A stretch of DNA of 64,000 nucleotides from positions 62,001 through 126,000 of the forward strand of contig NZ_FOPY01000014.1 of the NCBI RefSeq assembly GCF_900113605.1. The letters are read 5' to 3'. A program made the translations under genes and the position numbers. The notes beneath the pieces are model-generated. The model ran no database searches and was not told the DNA's origin. It saw only the letters and a program-made list of their open reading frames with translations. Source of the DNA: Modicisalibacter xianhensis. Its GTDB lineage: Bacteria > Pseudomonadota > Gammaproteobacteria > Pseudomonadales > Halomonadaceae. Position 1 is the stretch's first letter. Every line of letters starts with the position of its first letter. Shown here in pieces: positions 35,164 to 44,375 of the stretch.

Positions 35164-36957
35164 TCACTCGTTCTCGCTCCACCATCCCCCGCCGTAGAGG
35201 CTGTGAAACCCCATCTCGTACACGCTGTCGCGGGTCGTGCCGGCCAGCTCCAGCGTCGAGGCGATAGAGTCGCTCACCAGCGTCTCCCATTGCCGATAGG
35301 GGGTGTCACTATCGACCGGCGCCGGCGCGGTCTCCACCATCTCGGCCAGCCACTTCACTCCGGTCATCCAGGGGGAGAAGCGTTCCGAGAACATCAGCCG
35401 GCTGGTCCGCGCCGGATGCAGTTGTCGCAGCGCCTCGGCGGACCAGGGGGTGGTGTAAAACCGCACCCAGGGCCCGACGAAGGTCTCGTAGAGGGCCACA
35501 TTGTGCTCGGAGAGCGCTCGCACCCGATCGAAGGCCGGGGCCTGGTCGGGATAGTCCAGGTCCTCCACGCGGCGCTCCTCGAAGCGCACCTGGAACTGGG
35601 GCTTGTGACAGTCGGGGTCGCCGGTGGGATTGTCGATGCGCATCTCGTAGAGGCCAGGGGCCAGGTCATTCAGCTCGCCGACGCTCTCGAGGATCGCTCG
35701 GTGCTCGAGGCGCGCCACCTTGGAGGAGACGAAGATGCCCAGATGCCCGACGTGGGGATTGAGCAGGTAGACGATGCGCTGGTCGGCGGCCTTGAGTGCC
35801 GCGGTATCGGGGTAGACCGCGGGGATCCAGTTGAGCGCCTGATGGGGCGGGGTGATGTTGTCACCGCTGGAGGCGAAGATCACCAGGGGGTTGCGGATGC
35901 GCTTGAGATCGACGGTGCAGCCCGGGCAGACCTGCAGCTCCCCGCGTTCGAGCCGGTTGCCGACGAAGAGGTTCTCGACGATGGCGGTGATCTCTTCCTT
36001 GCTCAGGCTATAGAACCCCGTCCACCAGCGCTCGAAGTCGAGGAAGCGCTCGCGCTGGCCGTCGATGTCGGCGAACAACCGATAGTCCTTCTGCCACAGG
36101 GTATTGGCCGGCTTGAGGGATTCGAAGTTGGCGGCCAGGTGGGCGCCATCGAAGCGGCCATCGCCCAGGTCCGCCGCCAGGTGCGTCAGCCAGGCGCCGC
36201 CCAGCAGCCCACCGGCCAGCCGCATGGGATTGACGCCGGATTCACCCGACCAGTAGGAGAGCGGCGAGCCGTTGAGCACCGCCGGCCCCACCAAGCCCTC
36301 GCAGTCGGCGGAGAGCAGGGCGATGGCCCAGCCCGCCTGGCAGTTGCCGTAGAGCACCGGCGGCTTGCCGGGATGGCGCTCGGCCAGCGTCTCGACGAAG
36401 CGCCGCAGGACGTGCAGCACGTCCTCCAGGGTCTGGCCGGGGACGGGCTCGGGGAAGAAGATCACGAAGTAGACCGGGTGCCCCTCATGCAGTGCCATGC
36501 CGACCTCGGAGTCGCGCTTGAAGCCGCCGATGCCTGGGCCGTGGCCGGCACGCGGGTCGACGATCATCACCGGCGGCCTAGTCTCGTCGAGGCAGTCCTC
36601 CAGGCAGTCATCCCCCACGCGGGTGATGCGCAGCAGGGCATAGTTGGCGGGGCGCGCTAGTCGACGGCCATCCACGAGCATCTCGTAATCGAAGTCGAGC
36701 AGTGGCGGCTTGCCCGCCTGCTCATGCTCGAGCATGTTGTCCGCGCGCTCACGCAGGGTATCCAGGTAGCGCAGGCCGCGCCGCCACAGGTCGGTCTGGT
36801 AGGCGAGCAGTTCCGTCGCCGGGTGGCTCGGGAGGAGGCCCTCTTCGGGCTCGGGTACGGTCATCGGGGCGGCCATCTCTGGTGGGGCGGTGGGTTGGCG
36901 CTTGCGCGGGGCTTTACGCGCCGCGGGGGCCTTGGTGGTCGATGTCTTGGCGGTCAT
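35164..36957 (-). CDS. DUF3141 alpha/beta-hydrolase-like protein (PHA synthase relative)
   Basis: A 597-residue protein. A Lys/Ala/Pro-rich N-terminus (1-45) recalls granule- or DNA-binding tails; the core resembles PHA synthases. The nucleophile elbow reads G-N-C206-Q-A-G, with an acid in S-G-D-N-I-T-P-P and a His in N-P-H-V-G-H-L-G. Such DUF3141 proteins usually lie next to ack/pta genes; their reaction is not known to me. It may be a hydrolase, depolymerase or second polymerase. GAGAGGT precedes the ATG. Confidence 0.82.
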   Translation of the reverse strand: MTAKTSTTKAPAARKAPRKRQPTAPPEMAAPMTVPEPEEGLLPSHPATELLAYQTDLWRRGLRYLDTLRERADNMLEHEQAGKPPLLDFDYEMLVDGRRLARPANYALLRITRVGDDCLEDCLDETRPPVMIVDPRAGHGPGIGGFKRDSEVGMALHEGHPVYFVIFFPEPVPGQTLEDVLHVLRRFVETLAERHPGKPPVLYGNCQAGWAIALLSADCEGLVGPAVLNGSPLSYWSGESGVNPMRLAGGLLGGAWLTHLAADLGDGRFDGAHLAANFESLKPANTLWQKDYRLFADIDGQRERFLDFERWWTGFYSLSKEEITAIVENLFVGNRLERGELQVCPGCTVDLKRIRNPLVIFASSGDNITPPHQALNWIPAVYPDTAALKAADQRIVYLLNPHVGHLGIFVSSKVARLEHRAILESVGELNDLAPGLYEMRIDNPTGDPDCHKPQFQVRFEERRVEDLDYPDQAPAFDRVRALSEHNVALYETFVGPWVRFYTTPWSAEALRQLHPARTSRLMFSERFSPWMTGVKWLAEMVETAPAPVDSDTPYRQWETLVSDSIASTLELAGTTRDSVYEMGFHSLYGGGWWSENE

Positions 36958-36976
36958 GGTGGATTACCTCTCGGTG

Positions 36977-37558
36977 TCAGGATGTCGTGGGCTTCGGGTC
37001 GACGCCGATCTCGACCCGGGACTCGGACAGGAAGCGGTACGGCGGAACCTCCAGGTTGGTCGGCGCCGGCACCGCCTTGTACACGCGGCCGGCGAAGTCG
37101 AACTTGGAACCGTGGCAGGGGCAGAAGTAGCCGCCCGGCCAGTCGTCGCCGACCGAGCCTGGCTCCGGTCGAAACAGGGGCACGCAGCCGAGGTGGGTAC
37201 AGATGGCGATGACCACCAGATACTCCTCCTCGAGCGAGCGCAGTGGCCCGGTGATATAGGTCGGCTGCTGTGATTCCACCTCGGCGAGGGGATCGCGGAG
37301 CCGGTCGGAGTCGGTCAGTGTCGCCAGGCGCTCGAGGATCGCCGGGGTGCGGCGCAAGACCCAGACGGGCTTGCCGCGCCATTCCACGGTCAGCTGCTGC
37401 CCCGGCTCCAGCTTGTCGACGTCGACCTCGATGGGGGCGCCGGCGGCCCTGGCGCGCGCACTGGGCTGCCAGGAGGCAATGAACGGCACCGCCGTGAAGG
37501 CCGCCCCGACGCCGCCGACCACCACCGTCGCGCCGACGAGAAAGCGTCTGCGTTTCAT
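36977..37558 (-). CDS. Rieske iron-sulfur protein (ubiquinol-cytochrome c reductase type)
   Basis: A 193-residue protein. A twin-arginine-like N-terminus (R-R-R-F-L-V-G) and one membrane segment (about 8-28) are followed by a Rieske domain. The 2Fe-2S ligands are C120-T-H122-L-G-C125 and C146-P-C148-H149-G-S. Cytochrome b and c1 genes are absent, so it could be spare or used by a chromosomal bc1 complex. Start at 37558 with GGGAGG upstream; it overlaps the NhaA stop by 4 bases, so antiporter and Rieske protein are coupled. Confidence 0.92.
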   Translation of the reverse strand: MKRRRFLVGATVVVGGVGAAFTAVPFIASWQPSARARAAGAPIEVDVDKLEPGQQLTVEWRGKPVWVLRRTPAILERLATLTDSDRLRDPLAEVESQQPTYITGPLRSLEEEYLVVIAICTHLGCVPLFRPEPGSVGDDWPGGYFCPCHGSKFDFAGRVYKAVPAPTNLEVPPYRFLSESRVEIGVDPKPTTS

Positions 37559-38760
37559 GACAACCTCCCAGGATCGATAGTCGAATCCTCCGCCGGTGGT
37601 GCAGACTGCCGGGGCAGCGTCGCCGCCAGCACCGCAGCGCCGACCAGCGCCGCGACGGCTGAGGCGAGTAACACGCCCTGGCGGGCCGCGGTCAGGGCCG
37701 CCGGGGTATCGAAGGCGAGCCCGGCGATGAACAGGCTCATGGTGAACCCGATACCCGCCAGCACGGCCACCCCGTAGAGGTGGCGCCACCGAACGCCCGC
37801 GGGCAGCCGCGCGAGGCGCAGCCGGATCGCCAGCCAGGCGAAGGTGAACACCCCCAACTGCTTGCCCAGCAAGAGACCGAGAGTCACCCCGAGGAAGACG
37901 TTGCCGAAGCCCTCGCCTCCTGCTCTCACCGCGATCCCCGCGTTGAAGAAGGCGAACACGGGCACGACGCCGAAGGTGACCCAGCGCCTCAGATCATGGT
38001 AGGTGCGATCGAGTGGGGAGCCTTCCCGGTGGCCATCCCGCGTCCTGGCGGGAATGGCCAAAGCGATCACGACCCCGGCCAGGGTCGCGTGAACCCCGGA
38101 CTTGAGTACCGCGACCCACATCACCAGCCCCAGCAGCACGTAGGGCAGGGCGCGCATGACCCGAAAGCGATTGAGGAGTACGAGGCCGGCGAGGGCGGCA
38201 CCGGCGATGAGCAGTGCCTCCCCGGCGAGGCGCTCGGTATAGAACAGCGCGATGATCACGATGGCACCGAGATCGTCGAAGACCGCCAGGGCCATCAGGA
38301 ACACCCGCAATGCCGGGGGCACGCGCTCGCCGAATAGCGACAGCACCGCCAGGGCCAGCACGATGTCGGTGGCGGTGGGCACGGCCCAGCCGTGGGCGGC
38401 GATCCCCGCGGTGCCGTTGACGATCAGGTAGACCAGCGCCGGCAGCAGCATGCCACCGGTCGCCGCGATCGCCGGCAATGCCACCTGCCGGGCCGAGCCC
38501 AGCAGACCACCGAGCATCTCGCGCTTGAGTTCGACGCCCATCAGCAGGAAGAAGAACACCATCAGCCCGTCGTTGATCCACAGGATCAACGGCTTGTCGA
38601 TGCCCAGGGTGCCGACCTGCAGCGACACGGGGGTATGGTGCACCAGTTGGTAGAAGTCACGCAGTGGCGAGTTGGCGAGTATTAGCGCCACGAGCATGGC
38701 GCCGACGGTGACCAGCCCCGCCGCCCGTTCTTCCTTGCCCTGTTGCGCCAACGTCGTCAC
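37555..38760 (-). CDS. nhaA: Na+/H+ antiporter NhaA
   Basis: A 401-residue inner-membrane antiporter with about twelve helices. The TM5 aspartate pair is seen in A-V-F-D-D-L-G-A, and P-T-A-T-D-I lies before it (TM4). The GTG at 38760 has AGGAG 9 bases upstream; the longer frame adds a Lys/Arg-rich stretch without support. NhaA uses the proton gradient to expel Na+, whereas the Na+-type V-ATPase could expel it with ATP. The two together can set Na+ and pH under stress. Confidence 0.94.
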   Translation of the reverse strand: MTTLAQQGKEERAAGLVTVGAMLVALILANSPLRDFYQLVHHTPVSLQVGTLGIDKPLILWINDGLMVFFFLLMGVELKREMLGGLLGSARQVALPAIAATGGMLLPALVYLIVNGTAGIAAHGWAVPTATDIVLALAVLSLFGERVPPALRVFLMALAVFDDLGAIVIIALFYTERLAGEALLIAGAALAGLVLLNRFRVMRALPYVLLGLVMWVAVLKSGVHATLAGVVIALAIPARTRDGHREGSPLDRTYHDLRRWVTFGVVPVFAFFNAGIAVRAGGEGFGNVFLGVTLGLLLGKQLGVFTFAWLAIRLRLARLPAGVRWRHLYGVAVLAGIGFTMSLFIAGLAFDTPAALTAARQGVLLASAVAALVGAAVLAATLPRQSAPPAEDSTIDPGRLS

Positions 38761-38785
38761 GGTGGATAATCTCCTGAAGGTCGAC

Positions 38786-39445
38786 CTAGGCGCGCCAATC
38801 GCTCGTACGCGCTGTCCGCCACTGGGGAATGAATCGTGGCGTGTGTGTCGCATAGGCTTGCCACGCCTCACCGAACCGACGCGCTACCTCGCGCTCTTCG
38901 TGGATCGCCAGTCGTGAGTACATCCACACCAATACCGGGAACATGACCAGGGTCAGCAGGGTGGGCCACTGCAGCAGGAAGCCGGTCATCACCAGCACGA
39001 AGCCGGCGTACTGCGGATGCCGGACATGGGCATAGAGTCCGGTGGTGGCCAGTTCTCCCCGCCGCTGGGCGGCATAGAGCACCCGCCAGCCGGCGGCGAT
39101 GAGCCAGAAACCCGCGACGATGAATACCATGCTCAGGAGGTGGAACGGCCCGAAATGCGGGTTGGCCTGCCAGCCGAAGAGCATCTCCAGTAGGTGGCCC
39201 GAGTCGTGGGCGAACCAGTCCACCTCCGGGTAGCGCGACTGCAGCCAACCGGAGAGGAAGTAGAGGGTCAGCGGGAAGCCGTACATCTCGGTGAACAGCG
39301 CCACCAGGAAGGCGCTGAAGGCCCCGAGCGAGCGCCAGTCCCGGCGCGTCTGTGGCTTGAAGAAGCTGAAGGCGAAGAAGATGAAGATCGCCGAGTTGAG
39401 GATGACCAGGCTCCACAGGCCATAGGACGGTATCTCGCTACTCAT
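38786..39445 (-). CDS. isoprenylcysteine carboxyl methyltransferase-like membrane protein (copy 1)
   Basis: A 219-residue integral membrane protein with five helices. The C-terminal ICMT/PEMT motif reads G-L-Y-A-H-V-R-H-P-Q-Y-A-G, followed by E-E-R-E-V. These bacterial ICMT-like proteins often accompany copper ATPases; the methyl acceptor is unknown. AAGGAGG precedes the ATG at 39445, and the gene overlaps the DUF2933 stop. A related copy is at 42642-43313. Confidence 0.85.
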   Translation of the reverse strand: MSSEIPSYGLWSLVILNSAIFIFFAFSFFKPQTRRDWRSLGAFSAFLVALFTEMYGFPLTLYFLSGWLQSRYPEVDWFAHDSGHLLEMLFGWQANPHFGPFHLLSMVFIVAGFWLIAAGWRVLYAAQRRGELATTGLYAHVRHPQYAGFVLVMTGFLLQWPTLLTLVMFPVLVWMYSRLAIHEEREVARRFGEAWQAYATHTPRFIPQWRTARTSDWRA

Positions 39446-39698
39446 CGCGATCCTCCTTGTGCGGTGCCTGATGGTCGCCATTCGTTCCGTGGCCGCCGTG
39501 TCCACCATGCCCGCCGTGCATGAACACATGCATCAGCAGACAAGCACCCAGCAGGATCACCCAGGGCAGGGCACCGAGCAGATGCACTCGGTGCTCCTCC
39601 CAGAGCAGGAAGACCACGGCCGCCAGGGAGAGCCCCACGACGATCCAGAAGCGAAGCTTCCCTGGTTGCCGGTCTAACCAGCGCTGGTCGTTGGCCAT
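39438..39698 (-). CDS. DUF2933 small membrane protein
   Basis: An 86-residue protein with two hydrophobic helices (about 16-33 and 42-60), followed by a His/Gly-rich tail with three H-G-G repeats that could bind Cu or Ni. The pattern fits DUF2933. It lies 2 bases after the P-ATPase stop and overlaps the methyltransferase start, so all three form one copper operon. Confidence 0.82.
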   Translation of the reverse strand: MANDQRWLDRQPGKLRFWIVVGLSLAAVVFLLWEEHRVHLLGALPWVILLGACLLMHVFMHGGHGGHGGHGTNGDHQAPHKEDRDE

Positions 39699-39700
39699 GC

Positions 39701-42109
39701 TCAGATCCTCACCCGGCGCAGGCGCAGCGAGTTCAAGACCACCGATAGCGAGGAGGCGCTCATCGCGAAGGCGGCGAAGATCGGCCCGATCAGGATGCCG
39801 AGGAAGGGATAGAGGATCCCGGCGGCGATCGGCACGCCGGCCCCGTTGTAGATCAGCGCGAAGAACAGGTTCTGCTTGATATTGCGCATGGTGGCCAGCG
39901 ACAGCTTGCGGGCGCGTACGATGCCGTCGAGGTTGCCCTTGACCAGCGTGAAGCCGGCGCTTTCGATCGCCACGTCGGCGCCGGTGCCCATGGCGATGCC
40001 CACATCGGCCTGGGCCAGGGCGGGAGCGTCGTTCACCCCGTCGCCCGCCATGGCCACCTTGCGGCCTTGTTCCTGCAATTCGCGGATGATGCGGGCCTTG
40101 TCCTCGGGCAGCACGTCGGCGCGGATCTCGTCGATACCCAGTCGCCCGGCCACCGCCTTGGCCGTCCGCTCGTTGTCGCCGGTGGCCATGATGATGCGAA
40201 AGCCAAGTTTGTGCAGCGCCTTCAGGGCCTCGGGGGTGGTCTCCTTCACCGGGTCGGCGACGCTGACCAGGCCGGCGATCTGGCCATCGAGCACGACGAA
40301 CATCACCGTTTCGCCTTCATCGCGGCGGGCGTTCGCGGTCTCGGAGATCCGGCCGCCATCGAGGCCCAGTTCGGCCATCAGCTTGGCGTTGCCGAGGGCC
40401 ACCGACTGGCCGTCCACGACCCCCTTGACGCCCATGCCGGTCACGGCTTCGAAATCGGTGGCATCGGCGAGGGATACGCCGCGCTCCTCGGCGCCGGCGA
40501 CGATGGCCTCGGCCAGTGGGTGTTCCGAGCCACGTTCGAGGCTGGCCGCCAGGCGCAATACCTCGGCCTCGTCATGCCCTTCCTCGGGCAGCACCGCCAC
40601 CAGCTTCGGCTTGCCTTCGGTCAGGGTGCCGGTCTTGTCGACCATCAGCGTATCGACCTTGGCGAAGCCTTCCAGCGCCTCGGCATTCTTGATCAGTACG
40701 CCGGCCTGCGCGCCGCGTCCGGTGGCCGTCATGATCGACATCGGCGTGGCCAGCCCCAGTGCACAGGGGCAGGCGATGATCAGCACCGCCACCGCCGAGA
40801 CCAGCGCATAGGACAGCGCCGGCGCCGGCCCCCAGATCGCCCAGGCGATGAAGGAGAGGATGGCGACGCCGATCACCGCGGGCACGAACTTGCCCGCCAC
40901 CTTGTCGGCGAATTTCTGGATCGGTGCGCGGCTGCGCTGGGCGGCAGCCACCATCTCGACGATCTGGCTGAGCATGGTGTCGGCGCCGATGCGGGTGGCC
41001 TCCATGACCAGGCTGCCGGTGCCGTTGATCGTGGCCCCGGTGACCTTGTCGTCTTTGACCTTTTCCACCGGCACCGGCTCGCCCGAGATCATCGACTCGT
41101 CGATCGAGGAGCGGCCCTCGACCACCACGCCGTCCACCGGCACCTTGTCGCCGGGGCGCACCCGCAGGTGGTCGCCCACCTGCACGTCTTCCAGCGCGAC
41201 CTCTTCTTCGCTGCCGTCGGGCCGGATCACCCGCGCGGTCTTGGCGGCCATGTCCATCAGCGCGCGGATCGCCTTGCCGGTGCCTTCACGGGCGCGCAAC
41301 TCCATCACCTGACCCAGCAGTACCAGGGTGACGATCACCGCCGCGGCCTCGAAATAGACGCCGACGGTGCCGTCTTCCCGGCGAAAGCCGTCGGGGAAGA
41401 CGCCCGGCACCAGCACCGCCACGATGCTGAACAGATAGGCCGCGCCGACCCCCATGCCGATCAGGCTGAACATGTTGAGGTTCATGGTGCGGAAGGAGTT
41501 GTAGCCGCGCACGAAGAACGGCCAGCCCGACCACAGGATCACCGGCGTGCTGAGCACCAGCTCGATCCACATCGCGTTGCGTTCACCGAAGAAGTCGCGA
41601 ATGGCCCCGAGGCCCAGGTAGGGGCTCATCGTCAGAATCAGGACCGGAAGCGTGAGCACGGCCGCGACCCAGAAGCGTCGGGTAAAATCGACCAGCTCGG
41701 GATTCGGCCCTTCATCGCCGACCGCCGCCGATTCCAGCTCCAGACCCATACCGCACAGGGGGCAGGCACCGGGAGTGGTTTGGCGCACCTCGGGGTGCAT
41801 CGGGCAGGTGTAGACGGCGCCGGCATGCCCGGCCGGCACCTTGTCGTACTTGCCGCCGTGGGCCGGCGCGGAGGCCCCATGACCATGCCCGTCATGCGTC
41901 TGCGAGTCGTCGCTTCCCACGGGCACGAGGTGCATGCCGCACTTGGGGCAGTCACCCGGCTGGTCGGAGACGACCTCCGGGTGCATCGGGCAGGTGTATT
42001 GGGCGCCACCCTGGCTGCCGGCGGCGTGTTGGTCCGTATCGCCGCTGCCTCGTGTCGGTGCCTCGTGCGAGGAGTGCCCGTGACAATGGTCGTGTTGGTG
42101 TTGCGTCAT
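39701..42109 (-). CDS. copA: copper-translocating P-type ATPase
   Basis: An 802-residue P1B-type pump exporting Cu+ (or Ag+). The His-rich N-terminus holds two heavy-metal-binding domains, each with Y-T-C-P-M-H-P-E (38-45 and 100-107) and a later C-P-x-C-G-M. Other motifs: the transport site C-P-C (447-449), phosphorylation D491-K-T-G-T-L-T, the T-G-E-S-type loop S-G-E-P near 342 and G-D-G-V-N-D-A in the hinge. These Y-T-C-P-M domains are typical of CopA/SilP-like pumps instead of the classical GMTCxxC domain. Upstream is the SHOCT gene and a MerR-type promoter. A fragment of another pump's C-terminus is at 49301-49392. Confidence 0.95.
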   Translation of the reverse strand: MTQHQHDHCHGHSSHEAPTRGSGDTDQHAAGSQGGAQYTCPMHPEVVSDQPGDCPKCGMHLVPVGSDDSQTHDGHGHGASAPAHGGKYDKVPAGHAGAVYTCPMHPEVRQTTPGACPLCGMGLELESAAVGDEGPNPELVDFTRRFWVAAVLTLPVLILTMSPYLGLGAIRDFFGERNAMWIELVLSTPVILWSGWPFFVRGYNSFRTMNLNMFSLIGMGVGAAYLFSIVAVLVPGVFPDGFRREDGTVGVYFEAAAVIVTLVLLGQVMELRAREGTGKAIRALMDMAAKTARVIRPDGSEEEVALEDVQVGDHLRVRPGDKVPVDGVVVEGRSSIDESMISGEPVPVEKVKDDKVTGATINGTGSLVMEATRIGADTMLSQIVEMVAAAQRSRAPIQKFADKVAGKFVPAVIGVAILSFIAWAIWGPAPALSYALVSAVAVLIIACPCALGLATPMSIMTATGRGAQAGVLIKNAEALEGFAKVDTLMVDKTGTLTEGKPKLVAVLPEEGHDEAEVLRLAASLERGSEHPLAEAIVAGAEERGVSLADATDFEAVTGMGVKGVVDGQSVALGNAKLMAELGLDGGRISETANARRDEGETVMFVVLDGQIAGLVSVADPVKETTPEALKALHKLGFRIIMATGDNERTAKAVAGRLGIDEIRADVLPEDKARIIRELQEQGRKVAMAGDGVNDAPALAQADVGIAMGTGADVAIESAGFTLVKGNLDGIVRARKLSLATMRNIKQNLFFALIYNGAGVPIAAGILYPFLGILIGPIFAAFAMSASSLSVVLNSLRLRRVRI

Positions 42110-42209
42110 GGAATCGTCTCCGTCGCTTCCGCGTCTTGATTCAACCTCGTGGCCCTATCTCGATAGGGTCGAAACTAATAGTGCCGTATCCAATAATCAG
42201 GAGGTGCGA

Positions 42210-42464
42210 TCAAAGCAGAAGATCGCGCTTGCGTTGCTCGTACTCCTCGCGGTCGATTTCTCCCCGGGCGTAGCGTTCTTGAAGAAGGTCCAGGGCCGTT
42301 GGCCGCCGTTGAGAAAATGGCTCGCCCCGGCCTCGGGTCAGGCCACGCACCAGGAGAACGGCCAAGGCAATGACGGCGCCCCAGAACAACACCATCATGA
42401 CCCCGCCGAAGAGCATATGTCCCCAGCCGTAACTCCCCATATACGCCGTCATGTCGTCCCACAT
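42210..42464 (-). CDS. SHOCT-domain small membrane protein
   Basis: An 84-residue protein. One hydrophobic helix (about 17-39) with several Met residues before it is followed by a C-terminal SHOCT motif (L-Q-E-R-Y-A-R-G-E-I-D-R-E-E-Y). AAGGAG sits 9 bases before the ATG at 42464. The Met-rich start may bind Cu+. It is the first gene behind the MerR-type promoter at 42502-42533 and leads into copA. Confidence 0.82.
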   Translation of the reverse strand: MWDDMTAYMGSYGWGHMLFGGVMMVLFWGAVIALAVLLVRGLTRGRGEPFSQRRPTALDLLQERYARGEIDREEYEQRKRDLLL

Positions 42465-42501
42465 GGTCGGATCTCCTTTCAAGTTGAATCATCCTGATAT
42501 C

Positions 42502-42533
42502 AGGCTAAAACCTGTGGGAGACCCAAGGGTCAA
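42502..42533 (-). promoter_or_regulatory. MerR-family-type promoter of the copA operon
   Basis: Minus strand: -35 TTGACC (42528-42533), 20-bp spacer, -10 TAGCCT (42502-42507). The long spacer with an ACC…GGT dyad is the mark of promoters untwisted by CueR/PbrR/CadR-like regulators. No merR-type gene is in the window. Confidence 0.65.
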
Positions 42534-42561
42534 GATAATATGAGGTGAAAGCATGCGGCTC

Positions 42562-42575
42562 TTGATCCCGGTCAA
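42562..42575. promoter_or_regulatory. FNR/ANR-like box
   Basis: TTGAT-CCCG-GTCAA matches the consensus at 9 of 10 positions. It lies 29 bases upstream of the -35 of the copA promoter, a place where FNR-type activators can act. Confidence 0.45.
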
Positions 42576-42641
42576 CGTTCGGCATCTTCAGTGGGATGAA
42601 ATCAACGCCGCCCGCGTGTGTTGATGTGTGAATCCAGGATG

Positions 42642-43313
42642 TCAGTGAACCCCCGGCTCATCGTGAGTATTGCGTGAGCTACCCGCTAGCTTCCGCCACT
42701 GTCCCCAGCGAGGAATGAACATCGGCACCCGCCGCTGGTAGGCGCGATAGGCGTCACCGAACCAGGCCAGCATCTGCCGTTCCTCGCGGTGGGCCAGCCA
42801 GGTATAGGCAAGCACGATCACTGGAAACAGGCCGATCGAGAATAGTGTCGGCCAATGCACCACACCTTCGCCGAACAAGGCGATGAACAAGCCGGTGTAT
42901 TGGGGATGCCGTACCAGGGAATAGAGTCCGCCGGTCACCAGGTGGTTCTCGCGCCGTGCCTTGTAGACTTGCCGCCAGCCTTGGATAAAGATCCCGATGC
43001 CGGTAAACGCGAGCCCGTAGCCAAGCAGCATGGAGACAAGCATGCCGGTTTCTCCCAGCCCCACCAGCGTCGACCAGAGGCTGGCGCTGACATACTCGCT
43101 ATCCAGACCGAAGAAACGCACCAACAGATAGATAGTGAGCGGAAAGCCATACATCTCGGCGTAAAGCGCGATGATAAAGGCCTGCACCGCGCCGGCACCG
43201 GTCCATTCGCGCCAGTTCTTCGGTGCGAAATAGCGATAGAAGAACCAGGACACCAAGACGATGACGATCAGCGCGAGGCCCCAGGCGCCGGTATGGTTGA
43301 GGGATTCGTTCAT
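42642..43313 (-). CDS. isoprenylcysteine carboxyl methyltransferase-like membrane protein (copy 2)
   Basis: A 223-residue relative of the protein at 38786-39445. It shares the E-M-Y-G-F-P-L-T block near residue 53, G-L-Y-S-L-V-R-H-P-Q-Y-T-G near 128 and a C-terminal I-P-R-W. Five membrane helices are predicted. The two copies are clearly diverged, so the duplication is old. It follows the DUF5676-like gene after 3 bases and belongs to the operon from 44001. Confidence 0.85.
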   Translation of the reverse strand: MNESLNHTGAWGLALIVIVLVSWFFYRYFAPKNWREWTGAGAVQAFIIALYAEMYGFPLTIYLLVRFFGLDSEYVSASLWSTLVGLGETGMLVSMLLGYGLAFTGIGIFIQGWRQVYKARRENHLVTGGLYSLVRHPQYTGLFIALFGEGVVHWPTLFSIGLFPVIVLAYTWLAHREERQMLAWFGDAYRAYQRRVPMFIPRWGQWRKLAGSSRNTHDEPGVH

Positions 43314-43316
43314 GGC

Positions 43317-43661
43317 CTACGCTCCGCTGCGCCGGTTGAGGCGTGTGACAAAGAAGTTGTAGAGCGGGCCGAAGACCAGGGCCACGTACCAGCCGTAGCC
43401 GAAGCTTTCAGCCAGGCCCAGGAAGAAGCTTGGCCAACTCAACCAGGTGAAGCCAGGCAGCAGGCGCAGCCAGCTCTCATACATCGCCCGGTCGGGAAAC
43501 AGCAGGCCGAAGCCGACGCACAGGATGAAGGTCACGGCCAGAAACAGCCCCAGGCTCATACCCAGTGCGATCACCGGGATCCGCGGCACGGCTTGAACCG
43601 GCAAGCGGGTTCCGTAATGCGGCTTGGCTGTCGGCGGAACATCGGCATCAGGCATGTTCAT
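43317..43661 (-). CDS. DUF5676-like membrane protein
   Basis: A 114-residue protein with two long hydrophobic segments (about 30-54 and 72-100). The second contains a block (G-Y-G-W-Y-V-A-L-V-F-G-P-L-Y-N-F-F) typical of a small family found beside ICMT-like and copper genes. It overlaps the YHS gene's end by 14 bases, so it is probably coupled to it. Function unknown; the family name is by recollection of context and motif. Confidence 0.7.
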   Translation of the reverse strand: MNMPDADVPPTAKPHYGTRLPVQAVPRIPVIALGMSLGLFLAVTFILCVGFGLLFPDRAMYESWLRLLPGFTWLSWPSFFLGLAESFGYGWYVALVFGPLYNFFVTRLNRRSGA

Positions 43662-44001
43662 TCTCCGGCTGGGCGGGCGGGCTCATGGCTTCAGCGGCGA
43701 GATATTGCTCGGGCGCGGCCTCGAAGCGTTCTCGGCAGTCACGTGAGCAGAAGTAATAGACATGGCCCTCGTGGACGCTCGACTTGGCCTTTTCGGTGCT
43801 GACGGTCTTGCCACAGACGGGATCGACGTCCTCGGCTGGCGGAATCCAGCGCAGGCTCTCGGTGGTCGCCTGCCTCTCTGATGCCCCCTCGCCATGCTTG
43901 GCCTTGCCACGACCATGACCCATCACGTGAGCACCGCAGCCGAAGCGCATCATCAGAAAGATGATTCCCGCCCAGAGCATGAAATATACGAGCTCGTTCA
44001 T
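43648..44001 (-). CDS. membrane-anchored YHS-domain protein
   Basis: A 117-residue protein. One N-terminal membrane helix (3-20) is followed by a His/Gly-rich linker and a YHS domain: D-P-V-C-G-K near 61, Y-Y-F-C-S-R-D-C near 82 and E-Q-Y-L at the end. The Cys set suggests Cu handling. It is the first gene of the 42642-44001 operon and is preceded by a MerR-type promoter. A truncated copy of its YHS part is at 51170-51322 under a similar promoter. Confidence 0.85.
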   Translation of the reverse strand: MNELVYFMLWAGIIFLMMRFGCGAHVMGHGRGKAKHGEGASERQATTESLRWIPPAEDVDPVCGKTVSTEKAKSSVHEGHVYYFCSRDCRERFEAAPEQYLAAEAMSPPAQPENEHA

Positions 44002-44083
44002 GGACTCTCTCCTGCTATTTCATTATCGGGACCCGTGTCATATCGGCCGCCTTCTTCGTTATGCCGAGAAGCTGTCCAGAGAA

Positions 44084-44115
44084 AGGCTAGAGCCTATGTG
44101 TGACACAATGGTCAA
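44084..44115 (-). promoter_or_regulatory. MerR-family-type promoter of the YHS-DUF5676-ICMT operon
   Basis: Minus strand: -35 TTGACC (44110-44115), 20-bp spacer, -10 TAGCCT (44084-44089), 83 bases before the YHS start. Same geometry as the copA promoter. Between 44116 and 44375 I see no supported gene. Confidence 0.65.
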
Positions 44116-44375
44116 GGCCGGAGTCGCTGCCCTACGCCTCTCGGTTTCGCGGAGTGTCTCAAAGCATACGCAACGAAACTGAATTGACGCTGAAAAGCGA
44201 AGCACCCCGACGCCTGGCAGTGGTTTATAGCTCGAGATGCTGATAAGTCTGGTGGGAAGAGTCTCTGCACGCACAGCGGCCACTCCGGCAGTCGCCTGGT
44301 TCGATACGAGGGCGGGCACGAGTTATCTCCCCGCGTATCCGTCTGGAGTCGTGGGGCTGGGGAAATGGGGATGAC

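Noticed and set aside
40067-42139. Plus-strand 690-codon frame opposite copA
   Set aside because: Antisense shadow of the P-ATPase, with low-complexity His/Arg/Ala composition.
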